From Gnetum montanum (lineage: Eukaryota > Streptophyta > Gnetopsida > Gnetales > Gnetaceae), in NCBI GenBank assembly GCA_015680685.1, contig MNCI01007580.1, positions 561,271 to 609,172 of the forward strand: 47,902 bases of DNA. The letters run 5' to 3'. The notes beneath the pieces are model-generated. The model searched no databases. It was not told where the DNA came from and saw only the letters and a list, made by a program, of their open reading frames with translations. Positions 35,244-45,445 of the stretch are shown one piece after another (the first letter of the stretch is position 1; each line of letters starts with the position of its first letter). The translations under genes were made by a program, and so were the position numbers.

Positions 35244-36454
35244 NNNNNNNNNNNNNNNNNNNNNNNNNNNNNNNNNNNNNNNNNNNNNNNNNNNNNNNNN
35301 NNNNNNNNNNNNNNNNNNNNNNNNNNNNNNNNNNNNNNNNNNNNNNNNNNNNNNNNNNNNNNNNNNNNNNNNNNNNNNNNNNNNNNNNNNNNNNNNNNNN
35401 NNNNNNNNNNNNNNNNNNNNNNNNNNNNNNNNNNNNNNNNNNNNNNNNNNNNNNNNNNNNNNNNNNNNNNNNNNNNNNNNNNNNNNNNNNNNNNNNNNNN
35501 NNNNNNNNNNNNNNNNNNNNNNNNNNNNNNNNNNNNNNNNNNNNNNNNNNNNNNNNNNNNNNNNNNNNNNNNNNNNNNNNNNNNNNNNNNNNNNNNNNNN
35601 NNNNNNNNNNNNNNNNNNNNNNNNNNNNNNNNNNNNNNNNNNNNNNNNNNNNNNNNNNNNNNNNNNNNNNNNNNNNNNNNNNNNNNNNNNNNNNNNNNNN
35701 NNNNNNNNNNNNNNNNNNNNNNNNNNNNNNNNNNNNNNNNNNNNNNNNNNNNNNNNNNNNNNNNNNNNNNNNNNNNNNNNNNNNNNNNNNNNNNNNNNNN
35801 NNNNNNNNNNNNNNNNNNNNNNNNNNNNNNNNNNNNNNNNNNNNNNNNNNNNNNNNNNNNNNNNNNNNNNNNNNNNNNNNCTAAATTTCAACATTCTCAT
35901 CCTTCCCCTCCTTCTACATCACCACCAACTATTCCTGAAGTGTTTGCACCATAGCAACAACCCACGAACGTTACTTGTGCTACTATTGCCAACAGCAGTG
36001 AGAGACCTCCTCAACATCAAAGGTGTCCCTTCTTTAGACATGACCGTAGGAAGGGACAACACAGTTCTGAGGCCACTGCATTCTCCAACTCAGCACAAGT
36101 CCAACATTGTGGTGCATCCTTCTCTTCAAACCCAACGCCTCATGTCACTTCATCAGGGCCACCAATTAACACTGTAACAACCATACAACCCAATGAATAC
36201 ATACATCCATGGAGAGTGACATCCCGATCCTTGCATACCATCTTACGGTCTCAAGTATCATAGTAGGTCAACTCTTTACTTGGGAACCACATCTTATAAA
36301 TTGCCCCACTACGCTTACTATAATTAGGTGTGTGAACCCCAATGGGGTAAGTATGACCAAGTTTTGATATTTCCAACATGCAAGGATCCTCATCTTTCAT
36401 TTATTAATCCTCGCCATGCTCAACCATTTAGTTATGGGGGATATCCGGCATTCT
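34621..36454 (+). pseudogene. gag pseudogene of TE-F, disrupted by artefact and gap
   Basis: ATG at 34621 opens MPLLQDYDNATSSEAIHWRT and runs to the N at 34850. The capsid domain falls in the missing part. After the gap, the C-terminal region is recognisable in frame (CPFFRHDRRKGQHSSE, then AQVQHCGASFSSNP), with a stop at the Q-rich site near 35953. The last part (SYGGYP-like, near 36433-36450) is frameshifted. Confidence 0.65.
35244..35880. other. Assembly gap of 637 N
   Basis: No sequence. It replaces the gag capsid and knuckle region of TE-F. Confidence 0.99.
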
Positions 36455-36459
36455 AATAA

Positions 36460-37830
36460 CAAGCAGGATTAATAAATATTTTTTTATTTTCTTTAATTTG
36501 ACAATTTTTTATTTTCTGTTTTCTAATTTTTTATTTTTCAATTTCTTGTTTTATCTTTTTGTCTTTTTATCTTTTTATAAGTAATCTCATCTATGAATAA
36601 AACACTCATGTGGCTCATTGGTTGAGGTGTGTTCTATGTTATCGAGTCTGAATGATCAATTATTTGGACAGTGAGCCCATTACACCCATCCATCCACTCT
36701 ACAAATAAGAGGTTCTGTCCAAGGGTATAATTATATTCTTGACATTCTTAAAACTTAAAATTAATTTTGTGTTCATTATACCCAAAATGAAGAAGGATGG
36801 ATCAAGAGGGAATGATTATGGTGTGACATCAAGGGGACTTGCAGATTCTCTTTGGTAACGTCTGTGAGAGTTATCATGCAATGTGGTTGTACTAAGATCC
36901 TTGTAGATCTAATGTAAAATGGGAGTAAGAGTAATCAAAAGGCACTCAAAAATCCAATGTTGTTCTAGGGGGTCCCACAGGAAAGACATGCACCCATGCC
37001 TGAAGGTTGTCAACTTCTTTGGATTCAGTAATCGAAAGAAGAAGAAGAAAAAAAAACCAAAGAAAATGCCACAAAGTAAAAATCACTCCTCCCTTGAACA
37101 AAATGCCAAGTGATCGTATGCCTTGTTGTTCTGGTACTCTCATAGTTGCTCATCATGGGATGAAACAATGTGGTGTCACTGTTAAGAGGAATGGACTTGG
37201 TCCTGATCTTGGAATGATGGGTTAATGACACATTAATCATGCTTTACACGCAGGATTCATTATGCTCTAGGTCAGTTACCTCATGTTCCAATCTCTACAA
37301 TCCCTTCTATAGTCCATCTCATCTCGTTGTTCATGTAATTGTAGCTCGTGTCTCGTATAGCATAGAATTCTTACCTCATTTCGGTGATACTTACATCTGT
37401 GTGTTTTGTGAAACTAGTGTAGATTACATTTAACCCTTCTAGTGCCTGCGGATATTTTAAGGTGTGGTTACGCAAGGGCATTATAGGTTAGAACCTGCTT
37501 TGGGGAGGACCCACTTGCATGATTTTTGTAATTTGCACTCATAACACATCTTCCACACATCATCTATTACCCTCAGCATATTGTCAACAATATTCTTTCC
37601 CTTATTACTATCCCTCTGATTCAAACGTTCCTATGAACCATCACATAGCCTTTTTCTCTCCCTTACCATTTGAAGTTCTTATTGATAAATTCCACACCAT
37701 CATAATTTTTGTGCCTTTAGAACTAGTTGAATTACCTTGGAACCCTTTAATGCTCGTCCAAATTTCCTTATTTTACATCGTTTAATTTCAATATATATAT
37801 ATTAAAAATTTGGTACATTCTATAAAGTGC
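36460..37830 (+). other. Spacer of TE-F between gag and the internal promoter
   Basis: It begins with a pyrimidine-rich tract on the sense strand (about 36478-36580) and later has a purine-rich tract (about 37034-37076). Between and beyond them are two conserved short frames: sense 37239-37433 (MLYTQDSLCSRSVTSCSNLY...) and antisense 37240-37025 (MINVSLTHHSKIRTKSIPLN...). The same frames stay open in TE-A and TE-C, and the antisense one partly in TE-E. No protein family is recognised. Confidence 0.5.
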
Positions 37831-37839
37831 CCTAACATT

Positions 37840-37895
37840 GATAGGCCGCGATATCATGTACGCGATATCGCATCCCAAAAATATATATATACGCA
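37840..37895 (+). promoter_or_regulatory. Internal promoter-like block of TE-F upstream of ORF2
   Basis: GCGATATCATGTACGCGATATCGC (18 of the 20 central bases fit the U3 palindrome) is followed after about ten bases by ATATATATATAC and then a C-run and an AATCAACATC stretch. Equivalents lie on minus at about 41455-41560 (TE-E), 20636-20700 (TE-D) and 1-75 (TE-A). Confidence 0.55.
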
Positions 37896-38377
37896 ACCCC
37901 CCCACTAATCAACATCATTTGCAATTGTTCATGTGGGGGAAGTTTTTCAAATTCCTCTCTATGACTCGCGATTGCGCGTCCCTTGCTTTCATATCCATAA
38001 CTCGTTCGCTGGTACTCTAATTTTCATTCCGTTTGAAGCTACTTGAACCCAGAGTGTTCAGCTTAGTCATGGGGGAGGGGCACATGCTGAATAGCGCATA
38101 AATTTTTTGAAATTCATCATCACCCAAAGGACATTATTAAGGGTAATTAATTATAAAATTAAGGATAAATGCTCCAAAAACCATTTCATCTCCTTAGTTA
38201 TACTAGGAAACTAGATTTGGAAACCACCTAAGCAAAGAGGATTCAATATTATAATCTTTTGGGGACATTTTATAAGTAACGTCACATGGAGATAAAGCAA
38301 ATTCATTAAGGCAAGTAGTAAGGTATAACCTAACTTTGGTAACAACCTTACTAACGATTGACCCTGTGTGATTGCAG

Positions 38378-39144
38378 ATGGCCCCGAAACGCAGACAACA
38401 AGAAGGTCCTACTCAGGGTGGGATCAAGCGACCTAGGAGAGGTGAAGGACAATTTCCTGCCGAACAACATGCAGAGCAGGAGGAAAAATCATTTAGTATC
38501 CACCAAGAAGACCCTGCCATTGTACAATCAAGGCAGGTAGAAGGACGAGCTGCAGTAGCGTCTGAATAGGGATGACATCTCACGTTGCCCTAGGATTGTC
38601 TTCAGGCCATCCATGAAAGGTCCATATTTATTGCAGTGATCCTAGAATTAAACTTTGGACCTTTCGCAGAAGTTTCTCTAGAGGCCGTTAGGGATCACCT
38701 CAAAGGGTCCCCATTATGGCCTACCCTCTCTTAAAGTGGTGCTTGGTACTTAGGGGAAATGTACCAATTTTGGCACAACAAAGAAGAAGGCACCATGGTT
38801 AACATTTGTGGTGTGGCTGTTGATTTCTCTATTCAAGCCATTTCAGAAGTATTAAACCTTCTGAATATAGGGCCAAAGGTTACTTAGAACCAGATGGACA
38901 CTTCAATAATCGAGCAACTTAATAAACTGTTGATAGAGAATAAAAGGGTGGCGGAAGAAAAAGAGAAGACTGATTGGGATGCCTCTATGGCACAAGCGCA
39001 AACTTACGTGCACGCCAAGGCACTCAAGGCCTTACAAGAGGAGAAACTCCAAGCCATACTTTAACGCCATCAAATCCCAAGACCTAGAGTGCAAGACAAC
39101 GGAAAGGCATCCATGGAGGAGCCACCGCCACTAGGAACTACATG
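38378..39144 (+). pseudogene. ORF2 pseudogene of TE-F, internally deleted
   Basis: ATG at 38378 follows TGTGATTGCAG, which looks like a 3' splice site, so an intron in the leader is possible. The basic N-terminus reads MAPKRRQQEGPTQGGIKRPR, a plausible nuclear-localisation type sequence, and is open for 63 codons. Traces of the central domain follow (QFWHNKEEGTM at about 38770; VDFSIQAISEVLN near 38820). The sequence then jumps at about 38885 to the coiled-coil tail and the conserved end MEEPPPLGTT-stop (39142-39144). Most of the central domain and coiled coil is deleted. Confidence 0.68.
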
Positions 39145-39337
39145 AGTTCCACCTAATTTTGTAGTTATAGGATTTTCTTTTGCATTCTTCGCGTTGTGTC
39201 TCAATTTTGTTTTAATTCCACACTGTGGCATGAATCCATTCTAGTTAGTCAATGATCCCATACCTATCCACTGTGTAATCAATGGAGCTTGTTCTCACTT
39301 TAACTCGAGGACGAGTTTTCATTTAGTCATTGGGGTA

Positions 39338-40175
39338 TGATAAGTCATAAATTGTTGGTCATGATATCACGTACGCAATATCATGTACGCGATATCATAG
39401 TCTAGATGCGATATCGCGTACGCGATATTGTAGCCTTTCTTCTCATCTATAAATAAGAGGTAGGCAGATTTGGTAAAGGGGGTAGTTTTTAATATTAAGG
39501 TAGGGACTTTTTGTCAATTTTTCCTCTCAACCCTTTCTCCCAGTGCATGCTCGTAGTGTGATGATTGTAATTGTTCAACATCTTTATTCAAGTGTGATGT
39601 ACTTGGACACACACATGACTGGCAATAAAGATCGAGATTACTTCATCATTGTATCATTGACTTAGCTTAATTGTTTAATTATTATTGTTATTTATTGCTT
39701 CCTTAGTTAATATCTCTCTACCCTTATCTCCTAGTAACGCAGAATGAGTACGACTTAATCCCGAGCATTTAAGTGTGACTACTTGGCAACCCAGTAGTGT
39801 ACCTAGGCCATGCACTTGGTAATCCCAGTGGTAGTCGTGCACGAGGTCCAAGATGTGTATAGATGATTAAGAAACGGATGCTCATCGCACTTAGGCTAGT
39901 TTAGATTCTCTCTCACACACTCTCTCCTAGTTTAGTTGATATTATTTTCCATCATCCCCAGGAGTAGCATTAGTGTAGGAACACATCATACATCTCACTT
40001 TAGACTAAACAATACGTGACAAAGCTAATACTAGTCTAGGTGGAAAGATAGTAAACTACGATCTACGAGTAACTGTCTGGATACCACAACTAGTCCGTCT
40101 GCGGAGTTTGACCGGATCATGTGTGAAATGCTCGTATTCATATGGTTGAGTGTAGGGGTACCTCGCCACTCATCA
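39338..40175 (+). repeat. 3' LTR of TE-F
   Basis: TGATAAGTCATAAATTG...CACTCATCA, 838 bp, equal in length to the 5' LTR. TATA box TATAAATA at 39448-39455, and AATAAAGATCGAGATTAC at about 39623. It has the perfect palindrome GATATCGCGTACGCGATAT(T/C) at about 39411-39430. Confidence 0.94.
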
Positions 40176-41454
40176 TACGTTCTTCAAACCACCTCAATAT
40201 TTCTATTAGATATAAATGGGGTAGATTGGCATCAACCTTACCCATCAAGATTGTGCTTCCTCTAGCTGCGTAGGTGGAGATCCTGTTTAGTCCTTTTGTT
40301 GGGAAGTTGTAATAGGTGGTAATTTTGAAATAGATTCTCTCTTCAAGGGTGACTTCCTCATATGTTTTGTCCTCCTTTTCATATGTCCTTTTTAGCCATA
40401 CTTTTTGTACATTAGCATTGAAGCAAGTGGATAGATGAGCAACTTTGGGCCCTGTATTTAGAAGGTTCAAAATTTTTGAAATGGCCTTCGTAGAGAAATC
40501 AATTGAAATCCCACCATTGTCAGTGGTGGTGCCTTCCTCTTTATTATGCCAAAATTGGTAAGTCTCCCCCAAATACCATTCACCACTCTCCTAGAGGATA
40601 GGCCATAATGGAGATCCTTGGAGTTGATCTCTAACTGACTTAGGGGAAAATTCAGTAAAAGGTCCAAAATTGAGTTCCACGATCACTACAGCTGACATGG
40701 ACCTTTCCCAAATTGCCTAAGCACATTCCAAGCACAATATGAGATGTTGTGCTTGTTCAGGTACCCTACCTTCTCCACCTTTTGCTTTCTCGAATTATGT
40801 AGTAACAGGGGTTTCTTGATGAATGCTGAATGATTGTGCCTCTTGCTTTACATGTTCTGCGGGAGGTCCTTGGCCTTTGCCTCTCCTTGGGCATTTGGAT
40901 GCACCTTGAGAGGGTCCTCCCTGTTGTCCTCATTTAGGGGCCATCTATAATCACACTAGGATTAATTGTTAGTAAGGTCATTTAACAAAATTTAATTATC
41001 TTATACCTTACTCATTACCTTTAATGGATTTTGAATTCTTGGTTAATGTGATTTCAAAGTTAGAGATTTTCAACAAAATCCCCCTAAAAGTTTTAATGTC
41101 AGGCCCAATTTGATCAAGTGACTGCAATAATAATTTCATGGTTTAGGTGAAGGAATAAAATTAGTTTGGCATAAGTTCTTACCATTTCTTAAGATCACTT
41201 ACCCCTATGATATCCTTCGGGTGACAGTGAATTTTGAAAAAGTTATGCACAACTTGGAACGTACCCTTTTCCCATGACTAAGTTAAACACTCTAGGTTTA
41301 AGCAGGTTTAATTGGAAGGAGAATTGGAGTGTTAACATGCGAGATATGGATGGTTAAATGGTAGGTGCACAAAGCATGAAAAATCGTGGAAGAAAATAAC
41401 AACAACTCCCCTCGCGTGAACAGTTGAAAAGGACGTTGATGCACTGGGGGGGGG

Positions 41455-41560
41455 GGGGTCCATATATATAGGTTTTATGGACAAGATATTGCGTACATGC
41501 TAGCACAGACTTGATATCGCGTTAGACCCAATACTAGGTACCTAATATCACATCCCTTCC
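41455..41560 (-). promoter_or_regulatory. Internal promoter-like block of TE-E
   Basis: On minus, GATATTAGGTACCTAGTATT, then CGCGATATC and GTACGCAATATC, are followed by CTATATATATGG (41460-41471) and a long C-run. It lies about 500 bases upstream of the ORF2 start at 40944. Confidence 0.5.
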
Positions 41561-42989
41561 AAAATAGGATACTTAGTAGAACTGAGGAATTTTCGAGTTT
41601 TTATGGCTAAGAATGAAGGATTTAAGGTAGATGTGAAAGATTTGGGGTAATGTTAAGTGTTCATTAAGGCACCAAAAGGGTAATAAAGTGGAATTATACA
41701 ATAAAGTTCTTGAATAGGGTGAGGAAAAAGAACATGTAGTGGTGCACAGGAATGTTTGGGTTGAAATGATGATAAAGGAAAGAATAAATTCAATAGTGTA
41801 GTACTCAGAGGGTATAAGATGATGTGGTGGTGTGTAATAAGTGAAAATTACAAAATTTATGCAAGTGGATCCTCCCCAAAGCAGGTTCCAACCTATCATG
41901 CCCTTTCATAACAACACCTTAAAATGTTCATAGGCATTGGAAGGGTTAAATGCAATTTGCACTAGTGCAACAAAACACACACATGTTAAATACCATTGTG
42001 ATGAGGTATGAATTCTATGCCACACAAGACACAAGTTAGAAATACTTGGATAGTGGGGTGAGATGAATCGTAGAAGGGATTGCAGAGATCAGGACATGAG
42101 GTAAACTACCCTAGGCATAATGAATCCCAAGTGTGGGACATAATTAAGGTATCGTTAGCCTTTCACTCAAAAATCAAGACCAAGTCCATACCTCTGATCA
42201 GTGACATCACATTGTTTCATCCAATGATAGACAACCATAAGAGCATTAGGATAACAAAGTGTACGATCACTTGACATTTTGTCTAAGGAAGGAATGATTT
42301 AAATTTCTCCGTGGCACATTCTTCTTGATCTTTTCTTTGAGATTTTTCTTCTTTCTTTTCTTTTTCTTCGTTTGGCCACTTTGGCACTTTGTCATTTCCA
42401 ACGGTAATCTGGAGAAGCTACCAACCTTCAACCATGGATGCATGTCTTTCCAGTGGAACCCTCTAGAACAACATTGATTTTCTTTATTGAGTATCTGTAT
42501 TACTCTTACTTCAATTTTTCATTAAATCTACAAGGACCTTAGTACAACCAAGTTTCATGATAGCATAGACATATGTCACCATACAGAATCCACAAGTCCC
42601 CTTGATGTCATACCCTAGGCATTCCCTCTTAGTCTGTCACTTTTTGCTCTGGGCATAATGAGTACAAAGTTACTTTAAGTTTTAATGATGCCAAGAATAT
42701 CATTGCACCCAGAGTAGAACCTCTTATTAATAGAATGGGTGGGTGGATGTTGTGGGCTCATTGTCCAAATAATTAGTCACATGTGACTTGATAGCATAGA
42801 ACAACACCTCAATCGATAAGTCACATGAGTATTTTATTCACAAATGAGATTACCCTCAAAAAGATAAAATGAAAAAATGAAAGATGAGAAATTAGAAAAT
42901 AAAAATTGGAAAAGAAAAAATTGTAAAACCAAAGAAAAGGAAAAACATTTACTAATTCTACTTATTAGAATTGGGGGGGGGGGAGGGGG

Positions 42990-45312
42990 GGTATCCCCCA
43001 TGACTAAACCTTGGATCATGACAAGAATTAATAAATGGAAAGTTTGGATCCATGTATGTTGGAAATATTGGGGTCTGGTCATATCCAAATCACAGGGTCC
43101 CTTTTGGTGTGGTGGTAGGAACATACTCACATTGGGGTTCACACACTTGATTAAAGTAGGCATAGTGGGGTAGATTATAAGATGTGGTCATGTGATAAGG
43201 CCCTAATCCACTATGGCACCCATGACCATAAGATGGTATGCAAGGATCGGTATGTATCCCTACGTGGTTATATTCATTAGGTCGCATGGTTGTTGGAGCG
43301 TTAATTGGTGGCCTGGATAAGGTAATAGGAGGTGTTGAGTTTGAAGAGGAAAGTGCATCACAGTGCTTGGCTTGTGCTAAGTTGGAGGATGTAGTGGTTT
43401 CAGAATTGTGTTGTCTCTTTCGACGGTCATGCCTAAAGAAATGACACTTTCGACATTGTGGAGGACTTCCACCACTATTGATAATAGCAGCACAAGTAAT
43501 GTTCATGGGTTGGTGCTATGGTGAAAAACCTTTGGGTACAACTAGTGGTGATGTAGAAGGAGATGAAGGATGAGAATATTGAGGGCAATGAGAAGTGTAA
43601 GGAACATGAGGTGGTGATTCCATGGGAGAGGACATGGGTTGATAGTACTTGGGAGAATGATAATGATGAGGTGAAGTAGAGGATGTCGATTTGGTTGGAG
43701 AAACAGGGTGTTGCACATAATAAGCACTTGGTGTCGAGGCATATGAAGGTTGAGGCCAGTTTGACGATGGTCTCCCCCACGACTATATGAAATCCGGTTG
43801 TAGCATTCTCCCCCAATGCTCATATAAATGTGACAAGATTGGGCATTAGTCTTTGGGATGATTGTATAGGAAAACATCACATTGATATTTCTGATTTGTA
43901 GTTGGACCCCTATCCTTATTTCCTTTAGCCTTTCTTTCTAGTCATTGAATGGTGTTCTATCCTATTTCTCAGTTTGGAACCCTCTGTTTATTCTGGGTGT
44001 CAAAGTGATTGTGTGTGGTTTTATCTCTGATAATATTTGCATATTCTACACATTTTTCATATACCCACTCTATCATATTATTTATCGTTGCCTCAATTTC
44101 ATCTAGTGATTTTAGTATTGGCAAAGATGGGGATGATTCCACCTCCTCGAGGTGAGTTGATTTCTCCTCTTCATGATTATGAACCTTCATTACTTTAAGA
44201 GTTTGGTACTGTTGAGATCTTTTAACATTCTCCCATTTGGCTATTTCTCCTTCTTCTTTTGCTACCTACTTAATAAGCTCTTGGAATTGGTGGTTTCGTA
44301 GTTCATACAGGTGCCCTAGGGCATACATCCCTAGGGTCTCCCTTGTTTCATTACGGAGCCCATCCATGATGTGATACGTTAGCCTTTTCTAAGAGAATCC
44401 ATGGCCTGGGTAGTTGTTTAATGGTGAGTAATATCTTTCTAGGGCCATGTCCAAGGATTCATGTTGCCCTTTTTTCCACTCCTGGATTTGTCTCCTTAAG
44501 GCTAACACTCTTGCACAGGTTTGATATCTTTCATTGAAGAGTTCTACCATTGTTAGCCAATGGCGAATTGATTTTGGCTTTAAAGACTTGTACCATACTT
44601 TTGCTTGGCCAATGAGTGTCATAGGAAAGAGCTTATGTCTTTTCCATCCATTATCAATATTTTTTCATGCATAGGCATCATAGAAGGCTTGTAAATGATG
44701 TTGCGGATCTAAATGATAGCCTCTTGAAAACTTGGGAAAGTTATTTAAATCAAGCCTAGGTAGACAGCTTTCCTTATGATGCCTGTAGGATATTTGAACA
44801 ACCTCTTGTATATGCATTAGGCTCTTAGTGGCCAATAGGGGTTCATCTTCACTAAGTAGGTTGTGAGTTTGTGAGTTGGGAAGATGTTGTCTTTGTTCAT
44901 GTTGGCATTCTTGACTTTGCCCGTGGGTTTCAATTTTTATTTCTACGTTGACCCCTTGAGAAATAGTTATCCATGTCACAACTTGACGTTGAAGGAGTAG
45001 AGGAAGAGAGAGAACTGGAAGACTCATCATGACTTTTGTAAGACTCCCAATCATCCCCTGATGTACTCGTGCTAACCATTGAGAAGGTCCTAGGCCTTAT
45101 GGGCCCCTCATTCTATGGGATGTCTCGTCCTTTCTAAAGGCGTATGAGTTGGATGACAAGAGTCCTTGAGTGTCATTGGGGTGTTCATGAATGTATGAAA
45201 CTCCTACATAAGATTGAGTACTCCAAATTTCTTCGTCGGCATAAATTACATTGGTTCTCCAATGAATTGCCTCGCTAATGGTTGCGTTAACATTGTCTTG
45301 TGAGAGAGACAT
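42990..45312 (-). pseudogene. gag pseudogene of TE-E
   Basis: ATG at 45312 opens MSLSQDNVNATISEAIHWRT. The capsid domain runs 45054-44280: LDLNNFPKFSRGYHLDPQHH, then the hallmark LIGQAKVWYKSLKPKSIRHW (44617 downward) and LRRQIQEWKKGQHESLDMAL. The knuckle near 43890-43850 is degenerate (CDVFLYNHPKD, then a stop). The Pro/Ser/His-rich part and the RKCHFFRHDRRKRQHNSE segment (43450 downward) follow. The end is disrupted by a G-run near 42974. Several frameshifts and stops. Confidence 0.75.
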
Positions 45313-45445
45313 TGTTGTGAATTGTGTGTGACTTAATTGAAATTAATTTCCTTTCTAAAAGATATATCATTAATACTTTGTTACAATGATCTTGTATGAT
45401 ATAACTAATCTAGATAACTAGCACCATCCCTGGCAACGACAACAA

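Larger units (their letters stand above)
33642..40175 (+). mobile_element. TE-F: plus-strand family member nested in ORF2 of TE-E
   Basis: Target duplication TACGT at 33637-33641 and 40176-40180. Both LTRs are 838 bp (33642-34479 and 39338-40175). The primer site is at 34481-34497 and gag begins at 34621. After an inverted duplication and a 637-bp gap, gag resumes at 35881. The spacer runs 36480-37830, the internal promoter block is 37840-37895, ORF2 is 38378-39144 (internally deleted), and the polypurine tract is ATTGGGGTA (39329-39337). The LTRs differ at many sites, largely C/T and G/A, so the insertion is not recent. Confidence 0.93.
31604..40944 (-). pseudogene. ORF2 pseudogene of TE-E, split by TE-F
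   Basis: The coding parts are 40944-40181 and 33641-31604, with TE-F and one copy of its target duplication between them. ATG at 40944 is preceded by TGTGATTATAG. Codon 5 is TGA where TE-F has CGC, fitting CpG decay. Central domain: GETYQFWHNKEEGTT (40569 downward), VWLKRTYEKEDKTYEEV, then LLFPYLIRKLCRHVGILEYT beyond the insertion. A long coiled coil follows (33112-32726 and 32116-31838; motif LEKQVATTYAKYKVEFAKHK). The C-terminus ends EEPPPLGTT-stop at 31604. About 930 codons in total. Function unknown. It occupies the place of the env-like ORF of Athila elements but shows no signal peptide or membrane segment. The central domain looks like PF20167, not verified. Confidence 0.72.

Noticed and set aside
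35185-36177. Long open frame spanning the N gap
   Set aside because: It is open only because N bases hold no stops; the readable part after the gap is in the wrong frame relative to gag.
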